Made by a program: the position numbers and the translations under genes. A stretch of DNA of 26,054 nucleotides, taken from PS1 clade bacterium. GTDB lineage: Bacteria; Pseudomonadota; Alphaproteobacteria; RS24. Positions 1 to 6,587 of this stretch are shown here, in pieces. The stretch spans positions 1-26,054 of the forward strand of contig JADHOK010000007.1 of NCBI GenBank assembly GCA_016779015.1, given 5' to 3'. Numbering within the stretch: position 1 is the stretch's first letter; every line of letters starts with the position of its first letter. A model generated the notes under the pieces. It made no database searches. It was not told the DNA's origin and saw nothing but the letters and a program-made list of their open reading frames with translations.

Positions 1-9
1 CCGCCTAGC

Positions 10-375
10 ATGCGCGTCGATAAATGGCTTTGGCACGCACGGTTTTTCAAAACCCGCACACTGGCCAGCAAGCTGGCGGCGGCGGGCAATATTCGCATTA
101 ACGGACAAAAACAAAGCCGCGCTTCGGCCAATATCCGCGCCGGCGATGTGTTGACTTTCCCGCTCAATCATCATGTGCGGGTGATCGAGGTGGTCGCTCT
201 TAGCGCGCGCCGCGGCCCGGCACCGGAAGCGCAAGCGCTTTACATTGACCGCGACCCGCCGCAGCCGAAAAAGCGCGAGGAGAAAATTGCCGCGCGGCCC
301 TATGGCAGTGGTCGCCCGACCAAAAAGCAACGCCGTGACGAAGCGCGGTTTACCGGCAAAGGAGAAATCGGCTAG
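10..375 (+). CDS. hslR: S4-domain RNA-binding protein (Hsp15/HslR-like)
   Basis: This is a small basic protein of 121 aa. It opens with the S4 signature (MRVDKWLWHARFFKTRTLA, then GNIRINGQ around residues 26-33), the fold by which Hsp15, pseudouridine synthases and ribosomal protein S4 grip structured RNA. Family knowledge: E. coli Hsp15 binds stalled 50S subunits that carry peptidyl-tRNA. The C-terminal third (about residues 80-121) is a highly charged Lys/Arg tail (PKKREEK, PTKKQRRDEAR), typical of the alphaproteobacterial members. The ATG lies one base after a TAG triplet at 6-8, which could end an upstream gene cut off by the window edge. The gene runs in the same direction as the TerB, fdxA and carD genes. 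The family is secure; the exact Hsp15 role is inferred. Confidence 0.85.
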   Translation: MRVDKWLWHARFFKTRTLASKLAAAGNIRINGQKQSRASANIRAGDVLTFPLNHHVRVIEVVALSARRGPAPEAQALYIDRDPPQPKKREEKIAARPYGSGRPTKKQRRDEARFTGKGEIG

Positions 376-409
376 CCCGCCAAACTTTGCCCTGCGCCCA
401 AAACAATCA

Positions 410-438
410 TTGCAAGCTTTTGGCCAAGCGGTTAGACA
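410..438 (+). promoter_or_regulatory. Weak candidate sigma70 promoter before the TerB-like gene
   Basis: TTGCAA (410-415) and TAGACA (433-438) are separated by 17 bases. The -35 box is fair and the -10 box matches the consensus at only three positions. Transcription would start close to the ATG at 445, giving little or no leader, and no Shine-Dalgarno is visible there. Confidence 0.25.
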
Positions 439-444
439 GACGCC

Positions 445-897
445 ATGTTGGATAAAATGAAATCGCTATTCACCGAGCCGATGGCCGAAACCGCCCAGCC
501 GCAATCGGATGCGCTGCAAATTGCCGCCGCCGCGCTGTTGGTGCGCGCGGCGCAAATTGACGGCCAGATGGACGACCACGAGACGCAGCTTTTGACGCGC
601 CTTGTCGGCCCGCATTTTGGCCTCGACGCAGACGCTGCCGCGACGCTTATCGGCGAAGCCAAAATGGCCGCCAATGAAGCCAATGACCTGTTTCAGTTCA
701 CCTCCCGTATCAACAGCCATTTTGGCGAAGCGCATAAGCTGATGCTGGTCGAATTGCTGTGGCGCATTGTGCTGGCCGATGGCGTGGTCGATGATTACGA
801 AGCCAATCTCATCCGTCGCGTCGCCGGTCTTATTCACGTCACCGACATCCAATCCGGCCAAGCCCGCAAAAAAGCTGAAGCGGCGCAAGGAGCGTAA
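445..897 (+). CDS. TerB-family tellurite-resistance-like protein
   Basis: The 150-aa acidic, all-helical protein fits the TerB/DjlA-N fold. Two similar halves each carry an acidic motif: VRAAQIDGQMDDHETQLL around residues 33-50, and WRIVLADGVVDDYEANLIRR around residues 109-128. The repeated 'DG.xDD.E' pattern is the family's likely metal-binding site. TerB-like proteins are common in proteobacteria and are usually not involved in tellurite resistance; their role is poorly defined. No signal peptide is visible, so it should be cytoplasmic. The start at 445 lacks an obvious ribosome-binding site; a second ATG at 460 is an alternative. The stop is 6 bases before fdxA, suggesting co-transcription. 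The biochemical function is unknown. Confidence 0.8.
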   Translation: MLDKMKSLFTEPMAETAQPQSDALQIAAAALLVRAAQIDGQMDDHETQLLTRLVGPHFGLDADAAATLIGEAKMAANEANDLFQFTSRINSHFGEAHKLMLVELLWRIVLADGVVDDYEANLIRRVAGLIHVTDIQSGQARKKAEAAQGA

Positions 898-903
898 GCG
901 GCC

Positions 904-1242
904 ATGACCTATATCGTCACTGAAGATTGCATCAAATGTAAATATACCGATTGCGTAGAAGTGTGCCCGGTCGATTGCTTCTACGAAGGCGAAAACATGC
1001 TGGTCATCCACCCCGATGAGTGCATTGATTGCGGCGTTTGCGAGCCTGAATGCCCGGCCGATGCGATCAAGGCCGATACCGAGCCGGGGTTGGAACAATG
1101 GCTGGAAGTGAACACCAAATTTGCAGATATCTGGCCCAATATCACCATGCGCAAAGACGCGCCGGCCGATGCCGATGACTGGCTGCAAAAAGCCAATAAA
1201 TTCGCCGAGCACTTCTCTGAAAACCCCGGCGCCGGCGACTGA
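904..1242 (+). CDS. fdxA: 7Fe ferredoxin FdxA (3Fe-4S/4Fe-4S)
   Basis: This 112-aa electron carrier matches Azotobacter-type ferredoxin I in length and cysteine layout. Cys9, 17 and 50 are placed to bind the 3Fe-4S cluster. Cys21, 40, 43 and 46 (from CPVDC and CIDCGVCEPEC) are placed to bind the 4Fe-4S cluster. The extra Cys12 and Cys25 seen in the family are also present. The C-terminal half after residue 60 is the usual helical cap rich in Trp and acidic residues. It is cytoplasmic and low-potential. Its partner in alphaproteobacteria is not settled. It follows the TerB-like gene by 6 bases and is followed by a separate promoter for carD, so it probably ends the first transcription unit. 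Confidence 0.95.
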   Translation: MTYIVTEDCIKCKYTDCVEVCPVDCFYEGENMLVIHPDECIDCGVCEPECPADAIKADTEPGLEQWLEVNTKFADIWPNITMRKDAPADADDWLQKANKFAEHFSENPGAGD

Positions 1243-1264
1243 TACCCGCATTTCTGCCAAACAT

Positions 1265-1293
1265 TTGAGATGACACGGGTTTTGTGATATACT
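1265..1293 (+). promoter_or_regulatory. Sigma70-like promoter for carD
   Basis: TTGAGA (1265-1270) and TATACT (1288-1293) are separated by exactly 17 bases, five of six consensus matches in each box. A transcript would begin near 1300 and carry a leader of about 68 nt before the carD ATG at 1368. It is among the best-formed promoters in the window. CarD-family proteins act at promoters, so autoregulation here is possible but not shown. Confidence 0.6.
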
Positions 1294-1367
1294 GCCGTTA
1301 ATTCGAGGATTTTTGTTGAAAAAGCGGTGCTTCTCTTGGTTTGAGAGCGCCGCTGACAGGAGCATTT

Positions 1368-2057
1368 ATGCCGACCCAGAAAAAGCCAGCGCCGCGCAAA
1401 GCGGCGGCGCGTAAACCTGCGGCCCGAAAGGCCCCAGCTAAAAAAGCGCCCGCCAAAACAGCGGCTGCGAAAAAAACGCCTGCCAAGAAAGCGCCGGCGC
1501 GCGCCAAAAAAGAGACGGTGCGCCGTTCGGCGCTCGGTTTCCGCGTCAATGAGCATATCGTCTATCCGGCGCATGGCGTCGGCCTGATTACCGAGATCAG
1601 CGCGCAGGAAATCGCCGGTATGGAGCTTGAGCTGTTTGTGATTAATTTTGAAAAAGAAAAAATGGTGTTGCGCGTGCCGATCAATAAAGCCGAGCAGACC
1701 GGTATGCGCAAACTGGCCGATAATAAGGTGATGGACGGCGCTATTCGTACACTGAAAGGCCGCGCGCGCGTCAAACGCACCATGTGGTCGCGCCGTGCGC
1801 AAGAATATGAAGCGAAGATCAATAGCGGCGATTTGATTGCTATTGCCGAGGTGGTGCGCGACTTGTTCCGCAATGAAAACCAGCCCGAGCAAAGCTATTC
1901 CGAACGACAGCTTTACGAGGCGGCTTTGGAACGCATGGCGCGCGAAGTGGCGACGGTGGAAAAAACCACCGAGGATGCTGCGATTGTCAAACTGGAAGCC
2001 ATTTTGGCCAAAACAACCGGCGGCGCGCGCCGTCAACCCAGTGCCGACGCCGCATAA
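1368..2057 (+). CDS. carD: CarD-family transcriptional regulator with histone-H1-like N-terminal tail
   Basis: The CarD/CdnL RNA-polymerase-interaction domain starts near residue 56 (GFRVNEHIVYPAHGVG) and is followed by the helical DNA-binding part, with the conserved Trp in KRTMWSRRAQEYEAKI. Family knowledge: CarD binds the RNAP beta subunit and stabilises open complexes, especially at rRNA promoters. ATG 1368 is chosen because AGGAG (1358-1362) sits 5 bases upstream; an in-frame TTG at 1341 would add nine residues but lacks a good site. That gives 229 aa. Residues 1-48 are unusual: 18 Lys/Arg, no acidic residue, and repeats of the KAPAKK/AAARKPAARK type, like histone H1 C-terminal tails. 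The gene has its own promoter and is followed by rpoH in the same direction, an arrangement common in alphaproteobacteria. Confidence 0.93.
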   Translation: MPTQKKPAPRKAAARKPAARKAPAKKAPAKTAAAKKTPAKKAPARAKKETVRRSALGFRVNEHIVYPAHGVGLITEISAQEIAGMELELFVINFEKEKMVLRVPINKAEQTGMRKLADNKVMDGAIRTLKGRARVKRTMWSRRAQEYEAKINSGDLIAIAEVVRDLFRNENQPEQSYSERQLYEAALERMAREVATVEKTTEDAAIVKLEAILAKTTGGARRQPSADAA

Positions 2058-2078
2058 AACGAGTAAAAACCGGTAAAA
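2055..2078. repeat. Degenerate 9-10-bp repeat starting at the carD stop codon
   Basis: TAAAAC, TAAAAAC and TAAAAC begin at 2055, 2064 and 2074, so the spacing is 9 then 10 bases. The first copy contains the carD TAA stop. It belongs to a set of short repeats at gene ends in this window. Confidence 0.5.
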
Positions 2079-2095
2079 CCGTGAACCGGTCACGG
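2079..2095. other. Small inverted repeat between carD and rpoH
   Basis: CCGTGA and TCACGG form a perfect 6-bp stem around the 5-base loop ACCGG. There is no following T-run, only GCTGTTT, so it is at best a weak terminator. It could instead be a leader hairpin or operator ahead of rpoH. Confidence 0.4.
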
Positions 2096-2129
2096 GCTGT
2101 TTGCGTATCTAACACAGAGGTATGCAAAT

Positions 2130-3023
2130 ATGGCTCATATAGATACACGCGAGACCGTTCAATCAGGTCGCAAATTCATCAAGAAAGCGATGAAACTGCC
2201 GATGCTCGAGCCCGAGCACGAGCAGAAACTGGCCCGCCTGTGGAAAGACAAGCGCGATGAAAAAGCCCTGCACGAATTAACCTCGGCGCATGTGCGCCTG
2301 GTTGTCGCCATGGCGGCCAAATTCAGAAATTACGGCCTACCGATGGGCGATTTGGTGCAGGAAGGCAATATCGGCCTGATGCAAGCGGCCGAACGCTTTG
2401 ACCCCGACCGCGAGGTGCGTTTTTCAACCTATGCCGGCTGGTGGATTCGCTCGCAAATTCAGGATTACGTGCTGCGGAATTGGTCGATTGTGCGCACCGG
2501 CACCACTTCGGCGCAAAAATCTCTGTTCTTCAACATGCGTCGCCTGCGCGCCCGCATCAATGATATCGGTGCCAATATGACGCCCGAAAGCCGCACTTAT
2601 GTGGCGCGCGAATTGGGCGTGCGCATGGAGGATGTCGAAGCGATGGAAGGCCGCATGGAGGCCAATGACCGGTCGCTCAACGCCACCATCTCCGACCGCT
2701 CAGGCGATGGCGGTGTGACCGAGTGGCAAGATTTTCTGGTCTGCGAGCGCGACCTGCCCGACGCAACGGTGGCCAATCGCCTCGATAGCCGCCAAAAGGT
2801 TCGCTGGATTGCCGAAGCGATGACCGAATTGAGCGAACGCGAAATGACCATTATCCGCGCCAGGCGTCTGGCCGAAGAAACCGTGACGCTGGAGAGCCTT
2901 GGCAAAGAACTGGGTATTTCAAAAGAACGGGTGCGCCAAATCGAGCACGAAGCGCTGGGCAAATTGCGCGGTGTCCTGATGGCCAAAACCGATGGTGACC
3001 CGCGTCAGGCCGGCCTCCTCTAA
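2130..3023 (+). CDS. rpoH: RNA polymerase heat-shock sigma factor RpoH (sigma-32)
   Basis: This 297-aa sigma70-family factor has region 2 (GDLVQEGNIGLMQAAERFDP, then FSTYAGWWIRSQIQDYVLRN), which recognises the -10 element. It then has the RpoH box 'QKSLFFNMRRLR' near residue 130, diagnostic of sigma-32 proteins and involved in core binding and FtsH/DnaK control. A region 4.2 helix-turn-helix is near the C-terminus (TLESLGKELGISKERVRQIE). Family knowledge: it directs transcription of chaperones and proteases. The start ATG has AGAGG (2116-2120) 9 bases upstream; an overlapping ATG at 2122 is out of frame. The gene lies 72 bases after carD and could be read from its promoter. Alphaproteobacteria often have two rpoH paralogues; I cannot tell which this is. 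Confidence 0.95.
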   Translation: MAHIDTRETVQSGRKFIKKAMKLPMLEPEHEQKLARLWKDKRDEKALHELTSAHVRLVVAMAAKFRNYGLPMGDLVQEGNIGLMQAAERFDPDREVRFSTYAGWWIRSQIQDYVLRNWSIVRTGTTSAQKSLFFNMRRLRARINDIGANMTPESRTYVARELGVRMEDVEAMEGRMEANDRSLNATISDRSGDGGVTEWQDFLVCERDLPDATVANRLDSRQKVRWIAEAMTELSEREMTIIRARRLAEETVTLESLGKELGISKERVRQIEHEALGKLRGVLMAKTDGDPRQAGLL

Positions 3024-3032
3024 ACCGACTGT

Positions 3033-4472
3033 CTAATCAGTCACCAGTTTGACGCGGGAACCGGCGGCCAGCCTGTCATCAGGGCCCAGCCCATTCAGCA
3101 CCCGAAACAGTTTTTCTTTATCCCCCGCATGGCAGCGCATTCTGCGCGCCAGCGAAGCAACGCTTTCGTCCTCTTTCACCGTCACCACGCGAAGACGATA
3201 CGGCTTGATACGCGCCGCTTGCGAAGCGGTCAGAAAATCAATACTGCGCCGCAAAGACGCCATCGCCGCTTCGGCATCGCTATTACGCCCCCGCGGGGCC
3301 AGCACACCAAACCGCAATATCTGTTTTTCACCGCCATCAATGGCCAGCAAAACGGCGATGCCGTTTTGGGTTTTCACCGTGCCCAATGCGGCGGCGCGCC
3401 CATCAACTTTGAGGTTTTGAAGGCCGGTAATTTTTTGCCCCGTCGCCCAACTGCTCCGCAGATAAGCTTCCGGCGCTTCAAGAGCAGTGCGCGCATCGAG
3501 GTCGAAGATAATCTGCATTTGGTTTTCATGCGTGGCGGTGACGCGCTTGGCACCGTTTTTAAGGGTGAAGCCGCGCGGCACATCGAACCGCAAAGCCAAT
3601 GTCGGATGCTCAAAGCGCCGCCCGCGGATAATGCCCTGACGCGCGCTATCGCCATAAACCATACCGTCGACCATTTGCAAATGTCGGTCAGTGCCGATTT
3701 GTCCGAGTGACGACATCCCCCTTGCTGCGGCATTGGCTTTCTCATGAGCCTTGGCGATGCGCGCTTTGTCATTCGGGTGGGTTGAGAACCAATTGGCATT
3801 GGGTTTTTTGCCGCCGCTTTTATACGCAGAAAAAGCCGCCAGCGATTGCAATAATTCAGCCTGCGCTTGCGGGTCATAACCGGCCCGAGCCATCGATTTA
3901 ATGCCGAGATTGTCCGCTTCATATTCATTTTCGCGGCTATAGCCCGCCAATATGGCCGAGCTGCCTACATTCAACAGATCGCCGGTGGCGCGGCTGTCAA
4001 TGCCGGTGCGGGCGTTCAACACCGCTCCCAACACGCTCGCCACCGCGGCTGTACCGACCGCGGCGGTGTGGCGTTTAGCGCCATGGCGCGCCGTCACATG
4101 AGCAATTTCATGACCGATGACCCCGGCCAGCTCGGCTTCATTATCGGCCAGCGCCAAAAGCCCACGCGTTACATAAGTATACCCGCCGGGCAGCGCGAAA
4201 GCGTTGACGGTCGGCGTGTCCAGCACGGTGATGCGATAATCCACATCGGGGCGGTCGGAATATTGTCCGATGCGCGCCATCACCGCTTCAACATAAGCGG
4301 TGATTTTGGGGTTGTCATAAACCCCGCCATATTCGCGGATGATTTTGGGGTGTTGCTCGGCACCGATTTTGGCTTCATCGGCTTCGCTCATGAGGGTCGC
4401 GCCGCCGCACGCTGTCACCGCCAACGCCATAATGAGCACAATGATATGTCGAACGCGTTTCACCATAACCAT
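3033..4472 (-). CDS. M48-family zinc metalloprotease lipoprotein (BepA/Oma1-like)
   Basis: The protein of about 479 aa has a lipoprotein signal (hydrophobic stretch then VTAC, lipidated Cys22), so it should be membrane-anchored in the periplasm. The zincin site is complete: H121-E-I-A-H125, and the third ligand E183 in NEYEAD, matching the M48 ExxAD motif. A C-terminal region (about residues 425-479, VTVKEDESVASLARR.. LAAGSRVKLVTD) looks like a LysM-type or SH3-like module of unclear role. Family knowledge: relatives (BepA, YcaL, LoiP) handle outer-membrane protein quality control. ATG 4472 is preferred because AAAGGG lies about 6 bases upstream; an ATG at 4490 would add six residues. It converges on rpoH with only 9 bases between the stop codons. 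Placement beside rpoH fits an envelope-stress role, but that is inference. Confidence 0.88.
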   Translation of the reverse strand: MVMVKRVRHIIVLIMALAVTACGGATLMSEADEAKIGAEQHPKIIREYGGVYDNPKITAYVEAVMARIGQYSDRPDVDYRITVLDTPTVNAFALPGGYTYVTRGLLALADNEAELAGVIGHEIAHVTARHGAKRHTAAVGTAAVASVLGAVLNARTGIDSRATGDLLNVGSSAILAGYSRENEYEADNLGIKSMARAGYDPQAQAELLQSLAAFSAYKSGGKKPNANWFSTHPNDKARIAKAHEKANAAARGMSSLGQIGTDRHLQMVDGMVYGDSARQGIIRGRRFEHPTLALRFDVPRGFTLKNGAKRVTATHENQMQIIFDLDARTALEAPEAYLRSSWATGQKITGLQNLKVDGRAAALGTVKTQNGIAVLLAIDGGEKQILRFGVLAPRGRNSDAEAAMASLRRSIDFLTASQAARIKPYRLRVVTVKEDESVASLARRMRCHAGDKEKLFRVLNGLGPDDRLAAGSRVKLVTD

Positions 4473-4576
4473 AAGTGACCCTTTTCCCATCGTTAGGTCA
4501 AGAGTGTGTCAAATCAATGGCAGATGAGCGGCAAGATGCTGGACGAATGGGGGCGGCGCGGATAGTTTCGGGGCAT

Positions 4577-4650
4577 GGTCCCGTAGCTCAGCAGGATAGA
4601 GCACCGGATTCCTAATCCGGGGGTCGCAGGTTCAAATCCTGCCGGGATCA
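4577..4650 (+). tRNA. tRNA-Arg (anticodon CCT)
   Basis: A full cloverleaf can be drawn. The acceptor stem is GGTCCCG with CGGGATC, including one G-T pair. The D stem is GCTC/GAGC, the anticodon stem CCGGA/TCCGG with loop TTCCTAA, and the T stem GCAGG/CCTGC with loop TTCAAAT. The anticodon CCT reads AGG, so the tRNA carries Arg. The discriminator is A at 4650. CCA is not encoded, since T-rich sequence follows at once, and it would be added by the CCA enzyme. The T-run from 4651 may help stop transcription. Confidence 0.96.
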
Positions 4651-4659
4651 TTTTTCTTT

Positions 4660-4700
4660 CAGGCTCTACTTTTTTCAGGCGCTACTTTTTTCGGCGCTCT
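4660..4700. repeat. 16-bp tandem duplication at the 3' end of the tautomerase gene
   Basis: CAGGCTCTACTTTTTT (4660-4675) and CAGGCGCTACTTTTTT (4676-4691) differ at one base, and a partial third copy CGGCGCTCT follows at 4692-4700. On the reverse strand the tautomerase stop TAG (4682-4684) lies inside the second copy, and the first copy carries a second TAG. The repeat therefore duplicates the end of the gene itself. Its T-runs may also serve the tRNA-Arg transcript as a weak terminator. Confidence 0.8.
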
Positions 4701-4879
4701 GTGACGCTCTGGCCTGCAATCCCCCAATTATCGGTTTCCACCTCGTCGATAATGACGATTGTGGTCTCAGGGTTTTTGCCCAATTCAGTGGCCAATAAAT
4801 CCGTCACCTTTTCGATGAGGATACGTTTTTTCTCCGCCGTCAAACCCTCCGGCGTCAATTTGAAATTGACCATCGGCAT
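4682..4879 (-). CDS. Tautomerase-family protein (4-oxalocrotonate tautomerase-like)
   Basis: This 65-aa protein has the size of a 4-OT monomer. It begins Met-Pro, so removal of Met exposes the catalytic Pro1 (MPMVNFKL). It has the beta-alpha-beta layout with the helix EKKRILIEKVTDLLATELG, followed by the family strand TTIVIIDEVETDNWGIAG. Family knowledge: such enzymes keto-enol tautomerise small 2-oxo acids or related compounds as hexamers. The substrate here is unknown, and no aromatic meta-cleavage genes are nearby. It starts 5 bases after the stop of the outer-membrane barrel gene and is probably co-transcribed with it. Its 3' end has been tandemly duplicated. Confidence 0.85.
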   Translation of the reverse strand: MPMVNFKLTPEGLTAEKKRILIEKVTDLLATELGKNPETTIVIIDEVETDNWGIAGQSVTERRKK

Positions 4880-4884
4880 GGCGG

Positions 4885-5376
4885 CTAAAACCTATAAATC
4901 GTGCCGAAGCTCAAGCGGTCGCTTTCGGCACCATCCAGGTCGCTCTCAACATATTCGAGGCGCAGCGATGAGTTATAATTGAGACTGAAATCAGCCCCGA
5001 TGCCGTAAATGAAGCCGTCCTCATTGCCGTCATCAATACCCTCACCGGAAATATCGCTATCGCCGCGCGCAATGCCCAGTCGAACGAAAGGCTCAAAACC
5101 CTCGCCCGGCGAGCGCAGCACGCCCGACAGAGCCATCACATTGGCTTTGTAATCATTGTCCCCGACCTCGACGCTGGAATGCGAGGTATAGGAAAACTCA
5201 ACCGCAATCATCGGGTCTATCTGGCCACCGGCCAAAATCGTAAAACCCTGACTGTCCAATTCGGTGCCGCCGGCCTCATAGGTCATCAGACCGCCACTAA
5301 TACCGACATAGTTTTGCGCCTGTGCCGGCAAAAACGGCACAAAAGCAACCGCTAAAATCAAAAATAGAGTGCGCAT
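4885..5376 (-). CDS. Outer-membrane beta-barrel protein (opacity/OmpA-like)
   Basis: The 163-aa product has a signal peptide (MRTLFLILAVAFVPFLPAQAQ, cleavage around residues 20-21). The mature part alternates in short amphipathic strands, for example YVGISGGLMTYEAG, GFTILAGGQIDPMIAVEFSYTS and SLRLEYVESDLDG. It ends in FGTIYRF, and the terminal Phe preceded by alternating aromatics is the usual BAM recognition signal. The size suggests a small eight-stranded barrel. The ATG has a good ribosome-binding site (GGAG, 8 bases upstream). The gene is divergent from the PNPOx-family gene, with 113 bases between them, and appears to lead an operon with the tautomerase. Function beyond being a porin-like or structural surface protein cannot be stated. 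Confidence 0.8.
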   Translation of the reverse strand: MRTLFLILAVAFVPFLPAQAQNYVGISGGLMTYEAGGTELDSQGFTILAGGQIDPMIAVEFSYTSHSSVEVGDNDYKANVMALSGVLRSPGEGFEPFVRLGIARGDSDISGEGIDDGNEDGFIYGIGADFSLNYNSSLRLEYVESDLDGAESDRLSFGTIYRF

Positions 5377-5454
5377 TTATCTTCTCCTCAAAATGATTCG
5401 TTTCACCGATTTTGCGCCTTTGCCGCTTAAAACACCAGACGCAAAGCAGCAATT

Positions 5455-5482
5455 TTGTCTGACGGCGCGCATGGTCTATATG
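5455..5482 (+). promoter_or_regulatory. Candidate promoter for the PNPOx-family gene, implying a leaderless mRNA
   Basis: TTGTCT (5455-5460) and TATATG (5477-5482) are 16 bases apart. A start about 7 bases downstream falls at 5489-5490, on the ATG of the gene, and no Shine-Dalgarno precedes that ATG. Confidence 0.4.
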
Positions 5483-5489
5483 AAACCTC

Positions 5490-6119
5490 ATGAGCGATAC
5501 AGAATTTGACCGAAAGCCACAAAAGGATGCGCGGCGCGGCCCGCCCATATTGTCTTGCTATGACGATTTGGCGGGTAGTTGCGCCTATGGGTGGTCGATG
5601 TTGGAACGCGGCGTCAAAGACCGCAAAAGCGCCTTTCATACACCCAGCGTAGCGACCGTCACCGCCGATGGCAGCCCGACCATTCGCACCGTAGTTTTGC
5701 GCAGCTGCGATAGTGCCGCCAAGAGCTTGCGTTTTCACACCGATACGCGCTCGGGCAAAATCGCCGAGCTTAAACAAAACCCGATGGCCGCGATGCATTT
5801 TTACGATGCGGGCGCTAAGGTTCAACTGCGTCTCGCCGTGCGGCTCGCTTGCCTTGACGGCGATGCCTATGACGCCGCTTGGGCCGCGACGCGCCCGATG
5901 AGCCGCGAATGTTATCAAGTCATGCAAAGTCCGGGCAGCCAGATTGACGACCCTTATGGCGTCACTTTCGACCCGCAGGCGACAAAAGATGGCGAAGACC
6001 ACTTCGTGCCGGTGGTGGCGCATGTGTTACGCATGGAATGGCTTTATTTGGCCGCCAAAGGCCACCGTCGCGCGCTGTTTGATTTCGAGGCCGACACCCA
6101 AAGCTGGCTGGTGCCATAG
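5490..6119 (+). CDS. Pyridoxamine 5'-phosphate oxidase-family FMN protein
   Basis: The 209-aa protein has the split-barrel FMN fold of PNPOx. The first strand pair is TPSVATVTADGSPTIRTVVLR (about residues 51-71), then LRFHTDTRSGKIAELKQNPMAAMHFYD, the FMN-phosphate region of the family (RSxK). It ends with the short WLYLAAKGHRRALFDF strand pair. True PdxH enzymes are of similar length but end in a well-conserved R-P substrate motif that I do not see here, so I do not call it pdxH. Relatives act on pyridoxal phosphate, F420 or haem, or are unassigned. It starts 113 bases from the divergent barrel gene and ends 74 bases before the cytochrome c start. Confidence 0.82.
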   Translation: MSDTEFDRKPQKDARRGPPILSCYDDLAGSCAYGWSMLERGVKDRKSAFHTPSVATVTADGSPTIRTVVLRSCDSAAKSLRFHTDTRSGKIAELKQNPMAAMHFYDAGAKVQLRLAVRLACLDGDAYDAAWAATRPMSRECYQVMQSPGSQIDDPYGVTFDPQATKDGEDHFVPVVAHVLRMEWLYLAAKGHRRALFDFEADTQSWLVP

Positions 6120-6193
6120 GTTTGTGCGACCGCTTGCCGCTTGGCAGATGCCGACAAAATCCCTATATCCAAGCTATCAAAAGGAGATGCCCC

Positions 6194-6583
6194 ATGCGCG
6201 CACTGACACTTACGATTTTTGCTGCTTCACTTTTCGCTCTGCCGGCCGCGGCCCAAGAAATTGTGCCCGATATCGACAAAGGCGCCAAAGTTTATAAGAA
6301 ATGCGTTTCCTGCCACATGATTGGCGACGGCGCGAAAAATCGCGTTGGCCCGCAACTCAACAATATTGTCGGCCGAGAAATCGGTGCGGTTGCCGATTAC
6401 AAATATTCCAAAGCCATGGTGGCTTATGCCGAGACCCAAAAAGTCTGGTCAGAAGAAGCCCTCGACGCCTATCTGGAAAGCCCACGCAAAGTGGTCAAAG
6501 GCGGGCGCATGGCATTTGCCGGTCTGCGTAAAGAGAAAGACCGCGTCAACGTCATCGCGTATCTGAAACAAGCGGCGAAATAA
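6194..6583 (+). CDS. Periplasmic class I cytochrome c
   Basis: The 129-aa precursor has a Sec signal peptide ending PAAA before Gln21. The mature protein of about 109 aa binds one haem through C37-V-S-C40-H41. Met106 in GGRMAF is the likely sixth ligand, and the GPQLNNIVGR stretch is typical of the c2/c550 group. It would shuttle electrons between the bc1 complex and an oxidase in the periplasm. The ATG at 6194 has AAGGAG 8 bases upstream; an in-frame TTG at 6122 would bury the signal peptide and is rejected. It follows the PNPOx-family gene in the same direction and converges on the thiolase gene with 4 bases between them. Confidence 0.93.
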   Translation: MRALTLTIFAASLFALPAAAQEIVPDIDKGAKVYKKCVSCHMIGDGAKNRVGPQLNNIVGREIGAVADYKYSKAMVAYAETQKVWSEEALDAYLESPRKVVKGGRMAFAGLRKEKDRVNVIAYLKQAAK

Positions 6584-6587
6584 AAGT

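Noticed and set aside
1..9. TAG at 6-8 could be the end of an upstream gene
   Set aside because: Eight bases are too few to assign a gene; a helicase is common upstream of S4 proteins in this group but cannot be seen here.
466..1365. Long reverse reading frame of 299 aa
   Set aside because: It lies opposite the TerB-like gene, fdxA and the carD leader, which have clear families. Its protein has no recognisable domain and odd composition.
981..2093. Reverse reading frame of 370 aa opposite fdxA and carD
   Set aside because: The Arg/Phe-rich run mirrors the Lys/Ala tail of carD on the other strand. No family is recognised and no start signal is seen.
3024..3032. Terminator between convergent rpoH and the M48 gene
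   Set aside because: Only 9 bases separate the stop codons and no hairpin is visible there.
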